Shown here in pieces: positions 16,716 to 21,032 of a stretch of 21,032 nucleotides of DNA (the stretch's first letter is position 1; each line of letters opens with the position of its first letter). Source of the DNA: Amoebophrya sp. A120 (Eukaryota > Sar > Dinophyceae > Syndiniales > Amoebophryaceae). The stretch covers positions 27,159-48,190 of the forward strand of contig CAJINV010000039.1 in NCBI GenBank assembly GCA_905178155.1. Reading direction: 5' to 3'. A program made the position numbers and the translations under genes. Below the pieces are notes generated by a model. The model was not told where the DNA came from. It saw only the letters and a program-made list of their open reading frames with translations, and made no database searches.

Positions 16716-18497
16716 ATGAGCATTTGGTCACTGGTGGGGGACTCTGACCCGCGGCACAGTGATAGCGCAGTTGAAGAGCGGCGGATCAGAGTTTGTAATC
16801 TTGCAGGTGACCCCCTGTGCGAACTCAGTACATCAAGTGCGCAACTACGACCGGAGACATGTATACCTGTGACGCAAGAGAAATCCTGCGACTTATCGTG
16901 CCACGATGCCGCCCGCGCCGCAGAAACCGAAGCAGTGTCTTTCAACGAAGCTGGACGCAGCGACCAAAGCGCGATCGTGTCAGAGGTCCGACTGGGAGCG
17001 ATTATGCAGATGGTCGAAGCCGCAACCTCTCACCCTGCGGAGGACCAGATGTACTTCTGGGGCAGTACTTATGATAGGCAGCAACCAATCGAAGCGTTCG
17101 AGCCTCGCTCGGAAGCGGAACACGCGGAAGAGCAACGTCGTGGGCATCCTGCGGAAGAACAAGAAAAATTCTTGTACGACCCTCGGCTCGCAATTCCAGT
17201 CGACGTCGATATAGTAACTGTCGTCTTCGACGAGCGTCCGTCGAAAGCTCTGGTGTCCATCTCCAACTACTTGGAGAGGGAAGCTTGGCACTGCTTCCAT
17301 CATGCTCTTGGTACCTTTGGGAGGGATTTTCTAGAAGAGTCTGCTTTTTGGTCTGATGATGAAGAAGGAGCCGTAACGAACAATCTACACGGCGCTGCAG
17401 CAGAAGAAGACGACGCTGACAGCATCCGCGAGTTAGGCAATGAAGCCACCGACTACTGCATCCGCGTAATTCAACTGAAGTATCCTGAGTATCGGTGGAA
17501 CTTGTCGTTTTTGCAGAAGTTTGTCGAGCTTCGAATGCAGATTTGTCTTTTACCGGGCCAGGATCCGAGATGTTTAAACGAAGATTTCGTTCGGCTGTTC
17601 AACTCTGACAAAGATCTGGCCCTAGTAGCATGTCGCGCGAATGGGCTGGCGCTTAAATATTGCGACCCTGCACTTCGTGATGACATTGAGGTAGTGCGTG
17701 TTGCTGTAAAGTGTGATTGGCGAGCACTGAAATACGCAGCGCCAACAGTCCGAGCCTCGGGCGATCCAGAGATGATCGAATCTGCGGCGCACCAATGCGG
17801 TTGGGCCTTGAAATACTTTTCCGAGACAACACAAAACGACGCTCCTGTGGTGCAGCTCTGCGTGAAGAGCAGGCCCTGGGCAATTCAGTATTCCTCGACA
17901 TTGCTTTGGGACGACGACAAAATCATGGCCTGCGTCGCCAGCGTCGATGGTCTACCTGCACTCAAGTACGCTTCGAAGCGGCTGCGAGCCTGCACGAAGC
18001 TGGTGAGGATGGCAGTGCAGAGCAACGGTTTAGCAATTAGATTTGCCTCCGAGGATCTGCGAGCCGATCGAGAGATCGCGCAGCTTGCCACTCAAAACAA
18101 CCCTTATGCGGTCCGCTACTTGCAGACCCGACTGCGCAGAACCGATCTCCAGCTACTTCGAGCCACCATGAAGATGCATCTCAAGGAGACCGAAGCCGAA
18201 CGTCGCGCACATGCAGACACAAACGGTCAGAATTTTTTCTACGGGATGAATAATTTTTATTTCAGCTATAGTACCGGCGAGCCACAAGAAGAATTTTTGC
18301 AACGTGACGGACGGCATCTCAAGCATGTGGAGTTCCGCGGGCTCATAGAGCATCACTGTGACTGCTGGTGCAGGGATCACGATTTGCTCTTCAACAGGGA
18401 TCCGCGCGAAATAGTAGGCGGCGAATCAGATGACACTGAAGCTGGCAGAGGCGATGGAACCGCTTTGCCCGTGGCAGTGCAGCCTGTCGAACGAGCC
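16716..18497 (+). CDS. Gene D exon 1: DUF4116-repeat protein, sister of A
   Basis: The reading is 594 codons to the GTATGT donor. It differs from A by scattered substitutions and by in-frame codon indels in the N-terminal part (SLVGDSDP against SLRDSDP; SSAQLRPE against SSEQRPE; YDRQQP against YDDRQHP). NLAGDPLC replaces NLAGDPVC. The repeat block (residues ~300-490) is nearly unchanged. The Cys/His cluster reads HHCDCWCRDHD. Differences cluster again at the linker end (DPREIVGGESDD). No signal peptide or membrane segment. Function unknown. Confidence 0.88.
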
Positions 18498-18887
18498 GTA
18501 TGTTGGTGAAGACCTTCCGCCGTTGAACATCCACGCAATTCCACTTGTACTTAATCTCCTCCAACGGCGCATCCGACCGAGCGAGCCTTACTTTATCATG
18601 TATGATTTACTTATTTATTCTACGGGTTCGGGTACGGTCCGTAGCTGCAAACAGAAGAGAGACCGAGGGCATGAGGAGGACTCTAGTCTTTGAATAAATA
18701 TTCAGATGCGCGCATAATTAATTAAAGTGCAACATGCTTCCATAGAGCACTCATCATTGCGCGACCGTGCAGTGACGCCAACTCTTTTCGTTTCAGTATT
18801 GGTTTTGTCAAGGCTACATGCGTTGCGACACGGATATTTTTCGAAGGGGATGGGGACTGGATGGTGGAACATTTTTCATCATTTTAG
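18498..18887 (+). other. Gene D intron 1 (390 bp, phase 0)
   Basis: GTATGT ... CATCATTTTAG, with the same position and phase as in A. It contains insertions and deletions against the A copy (for example around 18615-18635) that do not keep a frame. Confidence 0.8.
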
Positions 18888-19733
18888 GTGGTGGGAGATG
18901 AAGACCGAAACAACTTCCCGCGGAACAATAGCGCGTGTTTTGACCGACATGATGGCCCTCGACCCCTCGGACTAGAAATATTGCATGGTGCTAGCCCCGG
19001 CTTACAAGACAACAACGAACTGGTAGCGCTTTGCGTCGAGCACACCCCGGCGGCGCTAGAGTTTGCAAGTGCGAGACTGAGACGCGACAGCGGTCTCGTT
19101 CTACTGGCAATTCGGCAATTTTGCAAGGGTGTTCAAGTGGAAAATTATGACGGTATCAGCTGGAGGATGTGGAAGCGCGAGGACGACAGCAACTTCTCTG
19201 CGTCCTGTCCCTTTCAGTACGCAGGAAAGCAGCTCCGGTCTAATATTGATTTTTTGCGAAAAGTACTTCTCGAGAGTGACATCGACATGTGCTTCGAAGA
19301 AGCGGAGCTTATCCTGTCTCACGCCGAAAAAAACGTACGCGCAGCCTTTTATGGGGGTTGCCCGGAATTAGCCACACACTTAGTGAAGCAGTACCCAAAA
19401 GCTGTCCGCTTGCTGCCGCGAGAATTTCGACAGAATCGGCAGCTTCTACTGGAGGTGCTCACTCGTGACGGAGACGCAATCAGGTATTGCAGCAGTCGCA
19501 TGAAGTCCGACAAAGATATTGCAGTCGCAGCTGTTTCACACGAACTGAAAAACACGGACCTGCCCCTGATTCTCGGGCGTCTAAAAAGGACTTTGCGAGC
19601 GGACGACGCCGTGGTACGGGCTGCGGTTCACAGGAATGGGATGTCTCTTTCTTCAGCACCGGGAAATTTGTGCGCCAATGCGGAAATAGCGGCCTTGGCG
19701 GTGTCAAATTTATCAAACAGAGAAAAGTCCTGA
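18888..19733 (+). CDS. Gene D exon 2: second DUF4116-repeat block
   Basis: It is 281 codons to the TGA at 19731-19733, opening VVGDEDRNNF after the acceptor. It is almost the same as A exon 2; changes lie in the first ~100 bp and a few near the end (AAVHRNG against AAVQRNG; NLCANAE against NLRANAE). The 3' donor is unresolved, as in A. Confidence 0.82.
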   Translation: MVGDEDRNNFPRNNSACFDRHDGPRPLGLEILHGASPGLQDNNELVALCVEHTPAALEFASARLRRDSGLVLLAIRQFCKGVQVENYDGISWRMWKREDDSNFSASCPFQYAGKQLRSNIDFLRKVLLESDIDMCFEEAELILSHAEKNVRAAFYGGCPELATHLVKQYPKAVRLLPREFRQNRQLLLEVLTRDGDAIRYCSSRMKSDKDIAVAAVSHELKNTDLPLILGRLKRTLRADDAVVRAAVHRNGMSLSSAPGNLCANAEIAALAVSNLSNREKS

Positions 19734-20053
19734 ATTCAAAGCTTTACAAAGTGCATGGGCTTGTATAGGCTGCAGTAAAGTCTAGTATAGGCTGCAGAAT
19801 GGACTGCCATGAAGAGCGCAGGCTTCGTCCCTCAATAATTTTTATTTCGTATCTATTAATTAATTTTGATTTGTAGACAAAACGGGGGCACAACATTCAT
19901 CGTTCTTGAGCAGCAGTTCTTCTGTGCGGGGAAAGAGGGCTCTCGCAAGGAAAGTTCTGTCTTTAGCCAGACCGGATCAACAATCATATGCGCATCGAGA
20001 GGTCTGACAATCAATGTAGCATAGAGCTCAAGGTCTTTCTTTTTACATACAAA
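19734..20053 (+). other. Gene D presumed intron 2
   Basis: It corresponds to 4078-4400 with few changes. It is AT-rich and closed in all + frames; no other feature was seen. Confidence 0.55.
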
Positions 20054-20539
20054 CATGGCAATGCGTACGGCTCCATCAATTTCCACATTCTAGGAAAGAC
20101 GATGTCCCCCGACGAACAAAAAAATCTCGCACGACGCGCTATCCTGAACGGGCTCCGGCATTCCGAGTATTTCGTTGAGAAGGCCTTGCAGTTGTGCGAG
20201 TGGGACCGCGCACTTGTATTTGAGGCGCTCAAGAACTGCGGAACTTTATTCGACATTCTTCCCACAGAACTGCAGACTGATCACGAAGTCATATGTTGGG
20301 CACTTCGGAAAAGTCCATTCCCGATGGGGCTGTGGTGTTTGCAACGAGCGGAGCAGCGTAACCGAAAAGATTATGTACTTCTCGCGGTTCCCCGTTATCC
20401 ATTCGCCATCGCCTTTGCATCGAAGGAAATGCAGCAGCACCCGGAGACTTTGGAGCTTCATCGCGAGAAGTGGGGGCATGTGAATTGGAAGGACAAGCAT
20501 TGCCGCTTCGCACTGCAAGTCCAGATGACGCGCCTCTGA
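20054..20539 (+). CDS. Gene D last exon: C-terminal repeat block
   Basis: It ends QVQMTRL-stop at 20537-20539 and carries the same units as in A (CEWDRALVFEALKNCGTLFD; TDHEVICWALRKSPFP). TTCTAG ending at 20093 is the best acceptor. As in A, ATGs exist at 19988 and 20102, so an independent start cannot be excluded for this subtype. The left edge is approximate. Confidence 0.7.
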   Translation, partial: HGNAYGSINFHILGKTMSPDEQKNLARRAILNGLRHSEYFVEKALQLCEWDRALVFEALKNCGTLFDILPTELQTDHEVICWALRKSPFPMGLWCLQRAEQRNRKDYVLLAVPRYPFAIAFASKEMQQHPETLELHREKWGHVNWKDKHCRFALQVQMTRL

Positions 20540-20579
20540 TTTACAGCGAGCCGCGCTGGGTTAATCCAGCTCTCCGTGT

Positions 20580-20662
20580 GTAAGTACTTAAGCAACCGTA
20601 ATCCAGGACTACACTTCGGAAAACTTTGGGAGCCTTACACTTTGACGTATTTTCCATTGTAG
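20580..20662 (+). other. Possible 83-bp intron in the gene D 3' UTR
   Basis: GTAAGT ... CCATTGTAG, the same length and ends as after gene A. Confidence 0.45.
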
Positions 20663-20908
20663 AGATGACAAATAACAGTACTGCAATTCAATAACGCTCA
20701 TTTGAGTCGATCCTGGCTCGTTTCTAGAGAAAGTGTACGGCAAAAAGGGAACTGCCCCTCTTGCAATTGGCTTCTCGTCCAGCCACTCCATGCGAGAGAA
20801 AGTGCCAGCCAGACGTGGAAAATTCTCTAATTTGCTCTGGCAAACTGATTATTGTGACCAGCTATTTTTTATAACAGGTAATAGCAGTCCGTGGAAAATG
20901 TGAGAGGC

Positions 20909-21032
20909 CTATAGCCACAGCTTGACTTTGGGATCGTGCACTACGTACATCGAAGATGAAGATATCACGTTTTGAAAGATGAAGTGTGAGTCCAGGAAGT
21001 GTACCCTGAATCCGGAAATTTTCTTCCACTGG
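20909..21032 (-). CDS. Third type II minus-strand gene copy, cut by the window end
   Basis: The minus strand ends SMYVVHDPKVKLWL with a TAG at 20909-20911, exactly like the copy after A and without the 5-bp insertion of the copy after B. Upstream coding would lie beyond 21032. It implies that another B-like unit follows D. Confidence 0.42.
   Translation of the reverse strand, partial: QWKKISGFRVHFLDSHFIFQNVISSSSMYVVHDPKVKLWL

Larger units (their letters stand above)
15990..21032. repeat. Second copy of the higher-order unit (gene D region)
   Basis: This is the partner of 335-5379. The subtype order A-B-C-D, with A like D and B like C, plus an A-type right flank after D, indicates a repeating three-gene block rather than a simple row of equal copies. 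Confidence 0.9.

Noticed and set aside
1-21032. Bacterial or phage origin
   Set aside because: There are no ribosome-binding sites before the starts and no operon packing, and the genes have canonical spliceosomal introns and long AT-rich spacers.
335-21032. CRISPR array, tRNA or rRNA genes, transposase
   Set aside because: The repeats are kilobase gene units, not short spaced repeats. No cloverleaf or rRNA-like sequence and no DDE, integrase or reverse-transcriptase motifs were seen on either strand.

Overview
The window looks like nuclear DNA of a eukaryotic microbe, probably an alga or other protist. Long open frames are interrupted by canonical GT...AG introns, flanking DNA is long and AT-richer than the exons, there is no operon spacing, and the main proteins are built from DUF4116-type repeats, which are common in algae and protists. 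I cannot name the species.

The main content is four head-to-tail + strand genes of one family, called A, B, C and D here: A 1062-4886, B 6621-10062, C 11803-15252, D 16716-20539. Each would encode a protein of roughly 1,000-1,070 residues. The parts are an acidic N-terminal region with a conserved NLAGDPxC motif, about seven ~25-residue DUF4116-like repeats, a Cys/His-rich linker, a second repeat block, and a C-terminal block on a separate 3' exon. There are two subtypes. A and D are nearly identical and have a 390-391 bp phase-0 intron in the linker. B and C are close to each other, lack that intron, and read the same region as continuous coding sequence.

The repeat order is A-B-C-D, and the DNA after D is again the DNA after A. 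The array therefore has two periods: about 5.18 kb (B plus its upstream spacer against C plus its upstream spacer) and about 15.65 kb (A region against D region).

The ~1.2-1.7 kb spacers are not empty. On the minus strand they contain short open segments bounded by plausible splice signals, which I read as a second, divergently oriented gene before each + strand gene: type I before A and D, type II before B and C. The type II copy between A and B looks most intact. The copy between B and C carries an 11-bp deletion and a 5-bp insertion that break its frames, and the copy before D has an in-frame stop and a 4-bp loss. A start codon proposed for type II lies 116 bp from the B or C start codon, and that spacer appears identical in both copies, as expected for a shared two-way promoter. 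The minus-strand gene model is inference; the + strand family is well supported.

How the genes work together is unknown. DUF4116 has no assigned function; the fold expected from the repeats is a helical solenoid used for binding. No signal peptides, membrane segments, catalytic motifs, tRNA or rRNA genes, CRISPR arrays or transposase genes were seen.
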